From the NCBI GenBank assembly GCA_937129505.1, contig CAKZNJ010000072.1, positions 1-15,524 of the forward strand: DNA of 15,524 bases. Direction: 5' to 3'. The position numbers were made by a program, and so were the translations under genes. This DNA comes from an uncultured Anaerolineae bacterium (GTDB lineage Bacteria > Chloroflexota > Anaerolineae > Anaerolineales > UBA4823). The notes under the pieces are model-generated. The model was not told the origin of the DNA, searched no databases, and saw nothing but the letters and a program-made list of their open reading frames with translations. Numbering within the stretch: the first letter of the stretch is position 1; every line of letters begins with the position of its first letter. Of this stretch, positions 1-7,797 are shown one piece after another.

Positions 1-654
1 CGTTCAGAGGGCAGACGCGGTGACGCTCCTGCGTTCGAAGCGTACATGAACGATCTATCCGCCTTCCAATCTCAGATCGGGGAACGCTTTGGAAAAACTC
101 CGTGTTTTCTGTATGGCCATAGTATGGGGGGGTTGCTCCTATTAAGTTACCTCATCCGTCATAAGCCGTCCATCCGCGGTGCTATTTGCTCGGCGGCTGG
201 CTTGCATACGCCGTTGACCCAACAAAAGATGAAAATGGCGTTGGTAAAAACTTTGGGCAGATGGTTGCCGCGTTTGACGATCCCCACGGGCTTAGATGCA
301 AACCTGATCTCAAGAGATCAAGATGTTGTGGAGCGCTATAAAGCGGATCCCTTGGTGCACGGTTGGGTAACCCTGAGGATGGCACAAGCGACCATCCCCG
401 CGATCCAGTACGTCTTTCAACATGCAGACAAGATTAACGTTCCTTTGCTGGTGCTGCATGGCACAGCCGATCAGTTGACCTTTCCCAGCGGAAGCGAGGA
501 GTTAGCCCGGCGAGTATCTCCGGCAACAATCATCCTTTTCGACGGTTTGATGCATGAATTGCATAATGAACCAGAAAAGGAGCAAGTATTTCAAAAAGTG
601 ATTCAGTGGATGACGGACTTACTTGGTAAAGAGGAAAGCCTTGACGACTCGTAG
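1..654 (+). CDS. Alpha/beta hydrolase, monoacylglycerol lipase-like (5' end outside window)
   Basis: This is a serine hydrolase of the alpha/beta fold, closest in style to monoacylglycerol lipases and lysophospholipases, which cleave acyl glycerol esters. The frame is open from base 1 (it starts RSEGRRG, the segment that follows the conserved HG of these lipases), so the ATG at 46 is internal and the true start lies upstream. Of 217 visible residues, the nucleophile elbow GHSMGG puts the catalytic Ser at codon 121-123. The acid is the Asp in LHGTADQLT and the base is the His in DGLMHELHNE, so the triad is complete. Between them lies a helical cap of about 90 residues. The C-terminus is complete. 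The stop overlaps the following transpeptidase gene by 14 bp, which suggests one operon. The exact substrate cannot be told from the sequence. Confidence 0.88.
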   Translation, partial: RSEGRRGDAPAFEAYMNDLSAFQSQIGERFGKTPCFLYGHSMGGLLLLSYLIRHKPSIRGAICSAAGLHTPLTQQKMKMALVKTLGRWLPRLTIPTGLDANLISRDQDVVERYKADPLVHGWVTLRMAQATIPAIQYVFQHADKINVPLLVLHGTADQLTFPSGSEELARRVSPATIILFDGLMHELHNEPEKEQVFQKVIQWMTDLLGKEESLDDS

Positions 655-2134
655 ATTAGCAGTATTGAGCTTGCTTTTATCGGTATTTTGTCTTCTCCCT
701 TTGATCTGCACCCTAACCCCGTATGCCTATTTTCAAGTGTTGGATATCCTCCTCCCTAACGTTCGTGTGGGAGCGGTGGATGTCGGCGGGACGACATTGA
801 CGGAAGCCACCGAGCGCATCGAGCAGTTCTACAATCAACGCCGGCGCATCCAAGTCTCGGATGGCATGCGGGTCTGGTATCTTGCTCCTGTTGAGCTGGG
901 GTTGTTAGTGGATGCTCCTCGCTCTACACAAGCGGCTTTTGAATATGGACACAGTGCAAATATCTTCGATAATCTATTAGCTTTAGTCGGAAGTTTCAGC
1001 AAGGTCCACTCCGTTCGCCCTGTTACTATTTTGGACACCAACCAAGCTGTGAGACGGCTGCAGGAATTGAATGAGGAGGTGCGTCAGCCACCCACACCTC
1101 CTACGGTCGTTGTCCAAGATGGCAACCTCAAGTGGACAGAAGGGGAGATTGGCTACGAGATCAATCTGGAAGCGACAATCAACCAGATGATTCAAGACCC
1201 ACAAGCGATTATGGAACGTGGGGAGTTACAACTATTGCTAAAGCCAATCCCGGCTCCAAGCGTAAACTCTGAGGAAGCACTTGAACAATTGGGGAAGATT
1301 CTCCAGCGTGCGGAAAATTTGACTCTGTATGACCCCATTGCAGATGAATGGATTAAGCTTTCCATTCCCAAAGAGATGCTCAGCCGTTGGATTCAGACCG
1401 AGATCGTCGACCAGCGTCTGAGGCTTTACCTAAATCAAGAACTGGTCATGACTGACCTAACTGTCCTCGGAGGAGGGTTAGGGGGCAACCGCTATTTGAA
1501 GGCAGAGAAAGTTGCCCCTCTTTTGACCCGTCAGCTTGAGACAGGAGAAACTGTTTTTATCACGGTTTCCCATAAAGCGACCACATATACTGTCGAAAAA
1601 GGCGACACCCTGTTAAAGATTGCTTGGAAGCAAGGCTTTCCGATGTGGAAGATTCTAGAGGCAAATCCGGGTTTAAATCCTGATCAACTGCTTGCCGGGC
1701 AGGTGTTAACCATACCATCGAAAGATGAGATGCTACCTTTGGAGGTAATTCCGCATAAACGAATTGTCATCAGCATCAGCAAACAACGCTTGATGGTATA
1801 TGAAAACGGCAAACAAATCAAAAAGTTTGTTATCAGCACAGGTGTTGACCGCTCTCCAACCCAGCCGGGTGTGTTTCAAGTTCTAACCCATAAAGCGAAT
1901 GCCTATGCTTCGGTGTGGGATTTGTACATGCCGAACTTTCTTGGAATTTACGAAGCTTGGCCTGGATTTATGAACGGTATTCACGGCTTACCCACGCTCT
2001 CGAATGGCACTCGTCTGTGGGCTAATGTCTTAGGGAGGCCAGCTTCGTATGGTTGTATTATTCTTGATCTTCCTGATTCGAAATTCTTGTATAACTGGGC
2101 GGAGAACGGCGTTGTGGTCGAAATCCTTCCTTAG
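641..2134 (+). CDS. Membrane-anchored L,D-transpeptidase with PG_binding_4, LysM and YkuD domains
   Basis: A cell-envelope enzyme expected to form or remodel L,D-crosslinks in peptidoglycan outside the membrane. The frame is open from a TTG at 623, but I prefer the TTG at 641 because GAGGA lies about 5 bases before it; this gives 497 residues. In that numbering, a signal anchor covers about 4-30, a PG_binding_4/VanW-type region about 44-210, a LysM repeat about 315-360 (VEKGDTLLKIA ... LLAGQVLTIPS), and a YkuD domain 373-497. The catalytic His is in GIHGLP (H448) and the catalytic Cys in SYGCIIL (C472). The usual motif is SHGCxR, so the second His is Tyr and the Arg is Ile here. It overlaps the upstream hydrolase and converges on the thioesterase gene, sharing 4 bases at the stops. 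Confidence 0.9.
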   Translation: MTTRRLAVLSLLLSVFCLLPLICTLTPYAYFQVLDILLPNVRVGAVDVGGTTLTEATERIEQFYNQRRRIQVSDGMRVWYLAPVELGLLVDAPRSTQAAFEYGHSANIFDNLLALVGSFSKVHSVRPVTILDTNQAVRRLQELNEEVRQPPTPPTVVVQDGNLKWTEGEIGYEINLEATINQMIQDPQAIMERGELQLLLKPIPAPSVNSEEALEQLGKILQRAENLTLYDPIADEWIKLSIPKEMLSRWIQTEIVDQRLRLYLNQELVMTDLTVLGGGLGGNRYLKAEKVAPLLTRQLETGETVFITVSHKATTYTVEKGDTLLKIAWKQGFPMWKILEANPGLNPDQLLAGQVLTIPSKDEMLPLEVIPHKRIVISISKQRLMVYENGKQIKKFVISTGVDRSPTQPGVFQVLTHKANAYASVWDLYMPNFLGIYEAWPGFMNGIHGLPTLSNGTRLWANVLGRPASYGCIILDLPDSKFLYNWAENGVVVEILP

Positions 2135-2604
2135 GGGTCTTTGACTAAATTTTCTGGCATCAGCACGGCAACAACGACTCCTTTTGCACACACGTCGCCA
2201 TTTGCCAGCAGATCCGTTTGAACGATGACTTTACGCTCTGTGATTTCGGTAGCCTTTGCCCGTAGCTCCAGGGTCGGACCCAGCGGGGTAGGGCGTAAGT
2301 AGTCGACTTTTAGCGAAGCGGTTACAAAACGGGGAGCGGGTTCGATGTCCAGATTTAGTCCTTTCATCTTTGCCAAAGCAGCGGCAGCGCTGCCCGTGCT
2401 GTGACAGTCGATTAGCGAGGCGATTAGGCCGCCATAGACGTAGCCTGGGATGGCAGTGTGGTAAGGTTTGGGGGTGAAATGGCAAACCATTTCATCGCTT
2501 TCCCAATAGCTCTTGATCTGATGGCCGTGTTCGTTGAGCCGACCGCAGCCATAACAGTAGCTGAGTTGGTCGGGATAGGCATCTTGAATAGCTTTTTGAG
2601 TCAC
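2131..2604 (-). CDS. PaaI-type hotdog-fold thioesterase
   Basis: A 157-residue single hotdog domain of the PaaI/acyl-CoA thioesterase type, expected to hydrolyse an acyl-CoA or similar thioester in the cytoplasm. Visible features are an N-terminal CYGCGRLNEHG segment (CxxCG...N..G is common in this subgroup), the central helix region PGYVYGGLIASLIDCHSTGSA with the GG and Asp expected near the active site, and the strand VTASLKVDYLRPTPLG typical of hotdog enzymes. The start is a GTG with AAGGAG six bases before it. That ribosome binding site overlaps the TAA of the upstream NfeD-type gene, so translation is probably coupled. The acyl substrate is not deducible. The tail converges on the transpeptidase gene with a 4-base overlap. 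Confidence 0.85.
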   Translation of the reverse strand: MTQKAIQDAYPDQLSYCYGCGRLNEHGHQIKSYWESDEMVCHFTPKPYHTAIPGYVYGGLIASLIDCHSTGSAAAALAKMKGLNLDIEPAPRFVTASLKVDYLRPTPLGPTLELRAKATEITERKVIVQTDLLANGDVCAKGVVVAVLMPENLVKDP

Positions 2605-2613
2605 GCTGTCTCC

Positions 2614-3939
2614 TTAGGTCGATTCTTCGATATTTTTTACATAGAGGCGGATACCATGTTTGCCGGTAATTTGGACGCGACTGCCCGCAGGGATCGGATT
2701 CTGACCAGGCTCCAGTTCTGCAGTCCAAAGCTCCCCTCCCACCTGTACGCTGCCAACGGGATTGATCTCCGATTTGACTTCCCCTTGTTTGCCGATAATG
2801 CTTTCGATCCCCATTTGAACCGGTGCACGTTGTGCTTTCAAGGAAAACAGAAGGATGCCGACAAATAAAATGCCAAGCACCGAAGAAGTAACAACGACCA
2901 AGGGGATAGATATCCGTTGGAAGGTTGGAACGCCAGGTGAATTAAAGAGTACCAAGGCGCCAATAATCAGTGAAGCAACACCTGCCGCAGTCAACCCCCC
3001 GAAAGTTGGGGTGTTTAATTCTAGGATGAAGAGAATAAAGGCGATGACGATAAAAATAATACCAAACCAATTTACTGGCAGGACCCCTAAGCCATATAGG
3101 GCTAAAGCAACGCAGACAACCCCAATAAAACCCGCAACCCAACCGCCAGGACTGTAAAGTTCGATAATAATTGCCTGTACACCGATTGTCAGCAGTAGGA
3201 AGACAATATTGGGATTGGTCAGGATGGAAAGAATTTGCTCGATGAGCGATGGCGAAATGCGCTCGGTCATAGCGCCAGTCGTCTGTAGCGTGCGATTCCC
3301 TTCTGCCATTTGGACGGTAAAACCATCCATTTGACGGATTAGATCAACCAAATCGGCGGCGATGAAATCGATTAAGCCTGCTTGTAAGGCTTCATTTGCT
3401 GAGACGGCAATTGCCGACTCAATAGTTTGTTCAGCGAGCTTCACGGCGTCTTCCCCGCGTCTTTCGGCAAGCGAGCGCACCGTGGCTTTGAGCATATTTT
3501 TAACCTTTGCCTCCATGGTTTGTCCGAGTTCCTGTCCTTCAGCCCCCACAGGACTCGCTGCCCCGATGGTTGTCTCTGGTGCCATGGCAGCAATATGGCC
3601 AGCTAAGGTGATTAGTGTTCCTGCGGAGCCAGCCATGGCGCCTCGCGGTTGAATATAAACGACGACGGGCACACGGCTTTCGCGAATATCTTGAATGATG
3701 GTATTGGTTGTGTCAACACTTCCACCGGGAGTATTAAGCTGAAAAATTAGCGCTAGCGCGTTACGCCTTTCGGCAATCTGGATACCCCGGCGCAAGTATT
3801 CGCGCATGGCAGGTGTAACAGGTCCATCTGCGGTCAATACGTAGATAATGGGCAGGCTGGTCTGAGCACGATTAACCTGAATTTGTCCAAAACCTGCTAC
3901 TATGGCAATGAATAATACCAGCCAGCGGAGTGTTTTCAT
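2614..3939 (-). CDS. NfeD-family membrane serine protease (ClpP class), long form
   Basis: A 441-residue long-form NfeD protein, a membrane-bound protease that in known cases acts with stomatin-like (SPFH) proteins in membrane quality control. Residues 1-26 are a signal peptide. Residues 30-215 are the ClpP/SppA-like domain: LNTPGGS (69-74), candidate nucleophile Ser105 in AMAGSAGT, and Lys145 in EAKVKN as the candidate base, by analogy with the Ser-Lys dyad of the archaeal 1510-N protease. Residues 240-367 hold about five membrane helices with LYSPGGWVAG and LELNTPTFGG between them. Residues 372-437 form the NfeD OB-fold domain (GKQGEVKSEINPVGSVQVGGELW). AAAGGA precedes the ATG. No SPFH gene is adjacent; the linked gene is a thioesterase. 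Confidence 0.92.
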   Translation of the reverse strand: MKTLRWLVLFIAIVAGFGQIQVNRAQTSLPIIYVLTADGPVTPAMREYLRRGIQIAERRNALALIFQLNTPGGSVDTTNTIIQDIRESRVPVVVYIQPRGAMAGSAGTLITLAGHIAAMAPETTIGAASPVGAEGQELGQTMEAKVKNMLKATVRSLAERRGEDAVKLAEQTIESAIAVSANEALQAGLIDFIAADLVDLIRQMDGFTVQMAEGNRTLQTTGAMTERISPSLIEQILSILTNPNIVFLLLTIGVQAIIIELYSPGGWVAGFIGVVCVALALYGLGVLPVNWFGIIFIVIAFILFILELNTPTFGGLTAAGVASLIIGALVLFNSPGVPTFQRISIPLVVVTSSVLGILFVGILLFSLKAQRAPVQMGIESIIGKQGEVKSEINPVGSVQVGGELWTAELEPGQNPIPAGSRVQITGKHGIRLYVKNIEEST

Positions 3940-3965
3940 CTTCGTTATCCTTTCAATACAAAATT

Positions 3966-3971
3966 ATTATA
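3966..3971 (-). promoter_or_regulatory. Possible -10 element for the nfeD-thioesterase operon
   Basis: The minus strand reads TATAAT about 27 bases before the NfeD-type ATG, in the AT-rich gap between pstB and this operon. No good -35 hexamer lies 15-18 bases upstream, so this is only a partial promoter match. The pstB-to-nfeD gap (3940-4072) also contains no convincing intrinsic terminator, so read-through from the pst operon is possible. Confidence 0.3.
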
Positions 3972-4072
3972 ACGGGCATTAGTAAGAAAAATATAAATGC
4001 TTCCTAAATTTTGGCAATTGGGATGATTTTGGCTTTTCTTTGCTTTTCCCCCTTTCCTGTGAGACTGAAAAA

Positions 4073-4834
4073 TTAGAACTCGCCGGAAAGATAGGCGCGC
4101 GTCCGCTCGCCCTGAGGTTGAGTGAATACTTGTTGTGCCGGGCCCGCTTCGATCACTTGCCCCATGTACATAAATATGACATAGTCAGCTAAGCGGCGAG
4201 CTTGGCGTAGGATGTGAGAGACCAGCACAATCGTGTAGCGTTCCTTTAGCTCTAGTAGACGTTTCTCAATGTGTTGGGCAGAGATGGGATCGAGGGCAGA
4301 AGTAGGCTCATCTCCTAAGAGGATTTCTGGCTCTACTGCTAACCCTCTTGCTAAGCAGAGCCGCTGCTGTTGCCCAATGGATAACTGAGAAGCGGGTGAG
4401 TGCAGGCGACCTTTGACCTCATCCCAAAGGCCGGCAATTTGTAAATAATGCTGGACTGCACGCCGTAAGTCCGTGCGAGAGGATAAGCCATGGATGCGCA
4501 TGCCGTAGGCAACGTTATCGAAGATCGACATCGGTAAGGGATAAGGGCGTTGGGCGAGTAAGCCGGTCTTTTTACGGATTTCGGTTACATCTATCGAGGG
4601 GGAGTAAATGTCCTCTCCATCAAGAAGCACTTTTCCTTGAACACGTGAATTTTCTTCTAGTTCGATGAAACGATTTAGGCACTTTAGAAGGGTTGTTTTT
4701 CCGCAACCTGATGGACCGATAATCATCGTGATTTGGTGGCGAGGGATGATGATTGAGACATCTTCCAAAGCTTTTATGGATCCATAGTAAACATTAAGAT
4801 TTTGGGTTTCGATATGAGGGATGAGTTCAGTCAC
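4073..4834 (-). CDS. pstB: Phosphate-type ABC importer ATP-binding protein PstB
   Basis: The cytoplasmic ATPase that powers the PstSCA importer. The frame is open from a TTG at 4879, but a GTG at 4834 has GAGGT seven bases upstream and gives the usual PstB length (253 residues) without overlapping pstA, so I choose it. Walker A is GPSGCGKTT, followed by LLKCLNRFIEL as in PstB. The Q-loop is in GLLAQRPYPLPMSIFDNVAYG, the signature is LSIGQQQRLCLARGLA, Walker B is EILLGDEPTSALDP, and the switch His is in VSHILRQARRLAD. The signature has Ile where nearly all PstB have Gly (LSGGQ), a mild deviation. It is the last gene of pstS-C-A-B. phoU, which often follows pstB, is absent. Confidence 0.93.
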   Translation of the reverse strand: MTELIPHIETQNLNVYYGSIKALEDVSIIIPRHQITMIIGPSGCGKTTLLKCLNRFIELEENSRVQGKVLLDGEDIYSPSIDVTEIRKKTGLLAQRPYPLPMSIFDNVAYGMRIHGLSSRTDLRRAVQHYLQIAGLWDEVKGRLHSPASQLSIGQQQRLCLARGLAVEPEILLGDEPTSALDPISAQHIEKRLLELKERYTIVLVSHILRQARRLADYVIFMYMGQVIEAGPAQQVFTQPQGERTRAYLSGEF

Positions 4835-4856
4835 TTTAATTACCTCTAGAAATCGT

Positions 4857-5711
4857 TCAATGGATTGAGTAACGATCAAGAGTATGCGATAGCCAGCGCG
4901 AGACTAAGCTAACCCCCAAGACAATAAGGGTCAATATAAGAGCAGCTGAATACGCCCGTTGTTGTACTTCTGGAAACGGTGTCCCAAGCTGGAAGAAAAC
5001 AGCCAAGGGAAGGGATGCGGTTGGGCTAAACAACGAATCGGGGATGCGGTCGGTGTAGCCGGCTGTAAATAACACAGAAGCCGCATCTCCAATGCCGCGC
5101 CCAAAAGCCAATAAAATTGCAGTGACCAGGCCGGGCAGAATTTGCCGTGTCAGCACCAAGAAGGCGGTTTCCAAATGTGTTGAGCCTAGTGCAAAAGCGG
5201 CCCGGGTTAAATCGGATGGGATGCGACGGATGACTTCATCCATGGCACGAGTCATGATGGGGAATTCCAAGAGGGCAAGAGTCAAAATACCGCCAAGTAA
5301 GGACGCCCTCCAACCCAAGAAGATCATCAGCGTAAATCCGAACGCGCCATATACAATTGAGGGGATTCCCCACAAAATATCCAGAGACAACCGCACCAAC
5401 TCAGCCCACCTTGAGCCAGAGAGATATACATTCAGAAAAAGGGCTAAAGGATAGGCGAGAAATAGGGCAATCAGTGTTCCACCAAGGGCTAGGTAAAGCG
5501 AGCCAATCATGGCATTTAATATCCCCCCTTCTTTTCCCAAGTAGAATCCTCCCTTTGGTGTTTGAGAGATCATTTGCCAGCTCAAAGAGGGAAGCCCTTT
5601 TGAGGTAATGGTGATGAGAATTAGCAGCAAGCTCATGAGAATCAAACCAAAGGAAAGGAGCATCAAAATTCGCATTAATCCTTCTTCAATATGTCGCCAT
5701 TTCCATCTCAT
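4857..5711 (-). CDS. pstA: Phosphate-type ABC importer permease PstA
   Basis: One of the two membrane subunits of the importer, 284 residues with about six membrane helices. The first helix is near residues 13-36. The BPD_transp_1 domain covers about 68-275 and holds the ATPase-coupling EAA loop near 158-193 (DEVIRRIPSDLTRAAFALGST...ILP). The motif ILWGIPSIVYGAFG (112-125) is typical of PstA/PstC. The segment GRGIGDAASVLFTAGYT (204-220) corresponds to the usual GRAIGETAPLLFTAG, with Asp replacing the conserved Glu. GAAGG lies about seven bases before the ATG. It sits 23 bp after pstC and 22 bp before the chosen pstB start, so the genes are clearly co-transcribed. Confidence 0.93.
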   Translation of the reverse strand: MRWKWRHIEEGLMRILMLLSFGLILMSLLLILITITSKGLPSLSWQMISQTPKGGFYLGKEGGILNAMIGSLYLALGGTLIALFLAYPLALFLNVYLSGSRWAELVRLSLDILWGIPSIVYGAFGFTLMIFLGWRASLLGGILTLALLEFPIMTRAMDEVIRRIPSDLTRAAFALGSTHLETAFLVLTRQILPGLVTAILLAFGRGIGDAASVLFTAGYTDRIPDSLFSPTASLPLAVFFQLGTPFPEVQQRAYSAALILTLIVLGVSLVSRWLSHTLDRYSIH

Positions 5712-5734
5712 CAGGACACCTTCTGTTCTCTCAA

Positions 5735-6700
5735 TTATTTTTGCTCTCGCAGAACATGTCTCAAGGCAAGGATGGAGAGCAAATTCAAAGCCAGCACCAT
5801 GCCTAAAAGGATTAACGAAGCCGTCATAAGCGCGGCGTCGTAAAGGGGAATGGACATCATCTCGCCATAGTTGTTAGCAATTAATGCCGGCAGAGGGTAA
5901 GCAGCATCAAAAATGGAATGTGGAATCTGCGGGACATTGCCAACGACCATCAGGACAGCCATAGTCTCCCCGAGGGCTCGCGAACAGCCTAAGACAATGC
6001 TGGCGAAAATCCCGCTCGACGCTTTGGGTAAGACAGCGTATTTAACGGTTTGCCAACGGGTGGCTCCCACCGCTAATGATGCCTGGCGCAGTCCAGATGG
6101 AACGGTTTGAAGCACCTCGTATGCGATGGAGATGATGAAGGGGGCGATCATGACAGCTAGGACGATGCCTCCGGCAAGGATGCTATATCCGGTTGGGTTC
6201 GTCCTGATAAGTAAGGGGAAGATATGGTCCCATCGACTGAGAAGTGGCGCCACAGAATTTTGCACCCACGGGACGACCACCAGCACCCCCCAAACCCCGT
6301 ATACAACCGAAGGGATAGCGGCGAGCAAATCTAACAAGGGTTTAATGAGACGTTGGATCCGACCTGAAGAGTATTCGCTGATATAGATGGCTGTCAGAAT
6401 ACAGGCCGGCACGGCAATGACCAAAGCTGTTATGGTCACCCAGATCGTTCCACCAATGAAGGGCAGGAAGCCGAATTCTCCTTTCTGCGGTTTCCAAACT
6501 GAGCCGAAAAGCAGCTTCGTTATCGGATGGGTCTCTAAAATCGGTTGAGACTTGACCCAAAGGGCGAGTAAGATCAATAATGCAAGGAGCAAAGGAAGCC
6601 CTGAAAACAGCCAAAACAGCCGTTGAACCCATTGATCCAATTTCGACCGCCAAGATTGAACTGATTGAGAAACAGGTTCAGAGATAGGTGGATTAATCAT
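5735..6700 (-). CDS. pstC: Phosphate-type ABC importer permease PstC
   Basis: The partner permease of PstA, 321 residues. The first membrane helix is at about 29-50, followed by the long extracytoplasmic loop usual for PstC (51-80, containing LLFGSVWKPQKGEFGFLPF). The transport domain covers about 84-312. The motif AAIPSVVYGVWG (127-138) and the EAA loop near 195-225 (EVLQTVPSGLRQASLAVGATRW) are present, as is SRALGETMAV (240-249), which carries the Arg and Glu known to matter for transport in the family. AGAGGA precedes the ATG. It lies 43 bp after pstS and 23 bp before pstA. Confidence 0.93.
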   Translation of the reverse strand: MINPPISEPVSQSVQSWRSKLDQWVQRLFWLFSGLPLLLALLILLALWVKSQPILETHPITKLLFGSVWKPQKGEFGFLPFIGGTIWVTITALVIAVPACILTAIYISEYSSGRIQRLIKPLLDLLAAIPSVVYGVWGVLVVVPWVQNSVAPLLSRWDHIFPLLIRTNPTGYSILAGGIVLAVMIAPFIISIAYEVLQTVPSGLRQASLAVGATRWQTVKYAVLPKASSGIFASIVLGCSRALGETMAVLMVVGNVPQIPHSIFDAAYPLPALIANNYGEMMSIPLYDAALMTASLILLGMVLALNLLSILALRHVLREQK

Positions 6701-6743
6701 TGAGCTTCCTCTGCTCTAAGTATGACTTCTTCGGTATCCGAGT

Positions 6744-7706
6744 TCACGGTTTCAATTTTTCGAGGTTTTCTTGGAGTTGAGTCTGGGTCAGTTGGATATA
6801 CCCAGCTTCATTAACGTATTGTTGGCCGTCGGTAAGCACCCAATAGATAAAATCTAGCACAAAGCCAGTGGGTTTACCTTTGGTTACCAAATATAATTGC
6901 CGTGCTGGTGGCGAAGGATAGCGGTTGGATGCCACAGCCTCAATAGCTTTTTCTTTGGTGTCTAAAATTTCATCTTCGTCAGCAAGTTGGTTTTCGTTGA
7001 CGTCGATGGGAATGATCCAAATACCGCTTACAGGATCGCCGCTAGATTGGTCATAGGCGTATCCGAGGTTGTTGAAGCCAATGCCGAGGGGGTCTTTCGC
7101 TACCGCTTCCACCAAGCCGGGATCGCCAAAGACACCTACGCCGAGCAAATCTTCTTGTTTTTTGCCAAGATACTTCGCCCAGGTCTCAGGAGCACCGGCA
7201 GCATCCGAGCGAGTATACACATGGATGGGGTCTTGATATTGAAGGTCTGCGACGGTTTGTCCCCAGGTGGTTATTTCTCCACTGATAAAGATGCCATAGA
7301 AAACATCTCGGCTGAATCCTTTTTGAAGAATCAAGTCCTTAACCGGATTGTTGAAATTCATCGTTGGGAAGACGGCATCTTTGGTGACTGCAACCCAAAA
7401 GGCACCTTTGGCTTCCTCTTCGGGGGTGATATCGCGAGAAACCATGCCAATATCGACAACGCCACCCAGGGCGTCCGCCATCCCTTTGCCGGCGCCACCG
7501 GCGGATATGTCAAAAACAATCTCTGGATGAATCTGTTGGTACTCCTCAGCCCAACGAGTCATCAAGGGATAGAGCGCAAAGGCGCCGGAGACGGAAATAG
7601 CTTGTTTTTTCTCGGCGGCGTGAGTTGGTGAAGAACAACCAGAGAGCAAAAAAAGGAACACCGATAAGATACCGCTAAAGATTGAAAGTTTGTTTTTGGG
7701 GTTCAT
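6744..7706 (-). CDS. pstS: PstS-like substrate-binding lipoprotein, atypical ligand site
   Basis: The extracytoplasmic binding protein of the PstSCAB importer, 320 residues. A signal peptide ends in the lipobox LLSGC with the lipid-modified Cys at 24. Positions that bind phosphate in E. coli PstS differ: the loop SGAFALYP has Leu-Tyr for Thr10-Phe11, SAGGAGKGM replaces the GxGSxG-type turn, and RSDAAGAPETW keeps the Arg but has Ala at both Ser139 and Thr141. The fold markers remain (DIGMVSRDI, DPLGIGFNNLGYAYD, LDFIYWVLTDGQQYV). It therefore belongs to a PstS-like subfamily whose ligand may be phosphate or another oxyanion. AAGGA lies seven bases before the ATG. It is the first gene of the operon and 91 bp downstream of an Rrf2 regulator gene. 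Confidence 0.88.
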   Translation of the reverse strand: MNPKNKLSIFSGILSVFLFLLSGCSSPTHAAEKKQAISVSGAFALYPLMTRWAEEYQQIHPEIVFDISAGGAGKGMADALGGVVDIGMVSRDITPEEEAKGAFWVAVTKDAVFPTMNFNNPVKDLILQKGFSRDVFYGIFISGEITTWGQTVADLQYQDPIHVYTRSDAAGAPETWAKYLGKKQEDLLGVGVFGDPGLVEAVAKDPLGIGFNNLGYAYDQSSGDPVSGIWIIPIDVNENQLADEDEILDTKEKAIEAVASNRYPSPPARQLYLVTKGKPTGFVLDFIYWVLTDGQQYVNEAGYIQLTQTQLQENLEKLKP

Positions 7707-7755
7707 AGGAGTTCCTTTCTATGTCTATAAAGTTTAAAGATTTACTATACTATTA

Positions 7756-7775
7756 GAGCATCAACGATCATGCTC
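7756..7775. promoter_or_regulatory. Inverted repeat between rrf2 gene and pstS
   Basis: GAGCAT and ATGCTC form 6-bp perfect arms around an 8-base centre in the 91-bp gap between the Rrf2 stop and pstS. On the minus strand no T run follows, so it is a poor terminator. It may be an operator or a weak stem. A TATAGT hexamer follows it on the minus strand but has no good -35 partner, so no pst promoter can be assigned firmly, and no PHO-box-like tandem repeat is visible. Confidence 0.35.
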
Positions 7776-7797
7776 AAAAGCTTCTTGAAAGATATTC

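Noticed and set aside
2458..2868. 136-residue plus-strand open frame
   Set aside because: Antisense to the thioesterase and NfeD genes; its composition follows from the opposite codons.
3940..4072. Terminator after pstB
   Set aside because: The gap holds T/A-rich runs and a direct GCCAAAAT repeat, but no inverted repeat of useful length.
6987..7631. 214-residue plus-strand open frame
   Set aside because: It lies wholly antisense to pstS, whose protein is clearly recognisable; the antisense product has no known motif and no ribosome binding site.
7707..7797. PHO box or firm pst promoter
   Set aside because: No tandem PHO-like repeats were found, and the TATAGT hexamer lacks a -35 at proper distance.
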